DNA of 34,575 nucleotides from Armatimonadota bacterium (lineage in GTDB: Bacteria > Armatimonadota > Fervidibacteria > Fervidibacterales > Thermosaccharophagaceae): contig JANXAS010000034.1 of assembly GCA_025062195.1 (NCBI GenBank), forward strand, positions 1 through 34,575, written 5' to 3'. A program made the translations under genes and the position numbers. Below are positions 34,275-34,575 of this stretch, one piece after another. The notes under the pieces are model-generated. The model had not been told where the DNA came from and ran no database searches. It saw nothing but the letters and a program-made list of their open reading frames with translations. Within the stretch, counting starts at the first letter, position 1. Each line of letters opens with the position of its first letter.

Positions 34275-34575
34275 TTATCCAGGTCGCGGCAACCTCTCCT
34301 CAAGCACATTCAGTATCCTTGCGAGTAAATCAATTGTCCCACTTTGCAAGCTCAACATTTGATCCATCCTGCCACCCAAGTCCCTACCAAGTGTGTCTAT
34401 CTTGTCACCTAAGTCCCTATCAAGTGCATCTATCTTGTCACCCAAGTCCCTACCAAGTGCATCTATCTTGTCACCCAAGTTCCTACCAAGTGTGTCTATC
34501 TTGTCACCTAAGTCCCTACCAAGTGCGTCTATCTTGCCACCCAAGTCCCTACCAAGTGTGTCTATCTTGTCACCT
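34275..34575 (-). CDS. Coiled-coil protein of 11-residue repeats, N-terminus beyond right edge
   Basis: The frame is open to the right edge; 99 codons are visible before the stop at 34275. It consists of six full copies and one degenerate copy of an 11-residue unit like GDKIDALGRDL. A C-terminal segment follows: MDQMLSLQSGTIDLLARILN, then VLEERLPRPG. Hydrophobic residues at two fixed places per 11 residues suggest a hendecad (right-handed) coiled coil, probably an oligomerising stalk. No domain shows its function. A TTG at 34544 could be read as a start, but the repeats continue beyond it, so the true start lies outside. Confidence 0.75.
   Translation of the reverse strand, partial: GDKIDTLGRDLGGKIDALGRDLGDKIDTLGRNLGDKIDALGRDLGDKIDALDRDLGDKIDTLGRDLGGRMDQMLSLQSGTIDLLARILNVLEERLPRPG
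34377..34575 (-). repeat. 33-bp tandem repeat encoding the coiled coil
   Basis: Six near-identical 33-bp units are visible and continue off the edge. They differ mostly by exchanges giving Ala/Thr, Gly/Asp and Asp/Asn. The unit equals exactly 11 codons, so copy number can change without a frameshift. High nucleotide identity implies recent expansion or homogenisation. Confidence 0.95.

Overview
The window is a gene-dense bacterial chromosome segment of moderate GC content. ATG, GTG and TTG starts are all used, usually behind clear GGAGGTG-type ribosome binding sites. It holds housekeeping genes (F-type ATP synthase, murA, mreB, queA, scpA/scpB, trpS, pfkA) and an accessory half on the right. 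Twin-arginine signals, a lipoprotein signal, DUF2723 and GT39-type membrane proteins, an iron-sulfur type TrpRS and a group 4 hydrogenase-type membrane module suggest a thermophilic, anaerobic or facultative bacterium of a poorly sampled lineage. An Armatimonadota/Fervidibacteria-like source is a guess from gene content only.

Layout. 1-1083 (minus): the front of an ECF sigma factor gene that runs off the left edge and carries an in-frame five-copy (KGKR) repeat, preceded by what looks like the decayed remnant of a second sigma factor gene. 1335-12091 (minus): one long operon-like array running atpZ, atpI, atpB, atpE, atpF, atpH, atpA, atpG, atpD, atpC, murA, mreB. It has an extended -10 promoter near 12083-12091 and unusually long non-coding gaps inside it. 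The c subunit carries the full glutamine/glutamate/serine/tyrosine set linked to Na+ coordination. 12579-13604 (plus): queA, convergent with a minus-strand cluster (19123-13611) of an M50 protease, trpS, scpA, scpB and a DUF2723 membrane protein.

19774-27604 (plus): a GT39-type glycosyltransferase translationally coupled to pfkA. Next comes a large secreted TPR protein whose C-terminal part resembles a metallopeptidase with both zinc histidines replaced. Last is a tight pair, an AmrS-type radical SAM protein and a DUF362 protein, both with N-terminal twin-arginine signals. This Tat-targeted pair is the best candidate in the window for an undescribed system. 27709-34575 (minus): an orphan iolB, a small membrane ORF that may be a truncated ABC permease, a PhnD-like lipoprotein, and five membrane or iron-sulfur subunits of a group 4 [NiFe]-hydrogenase/complex I-like machine (HyfC, HyfH, HyfE, HyfF and HyfI types). 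The catalytic large subunit gene is not present. At the right edge is a protein built of 11-residue coiled-coil repeats.

How the parts may work together: the hydrogenase-like module would pump H+ or Na+, and the ATP synthase could use that gradient. The Na+ signature of subunit c makes a sodium cycle worth testing. The two membrane glycosyltransferase-type proteins, MurA and MreB relate to the cell envelope. No tRNA, rRNA, CRISPR array or complete insertion sequence was recognised.
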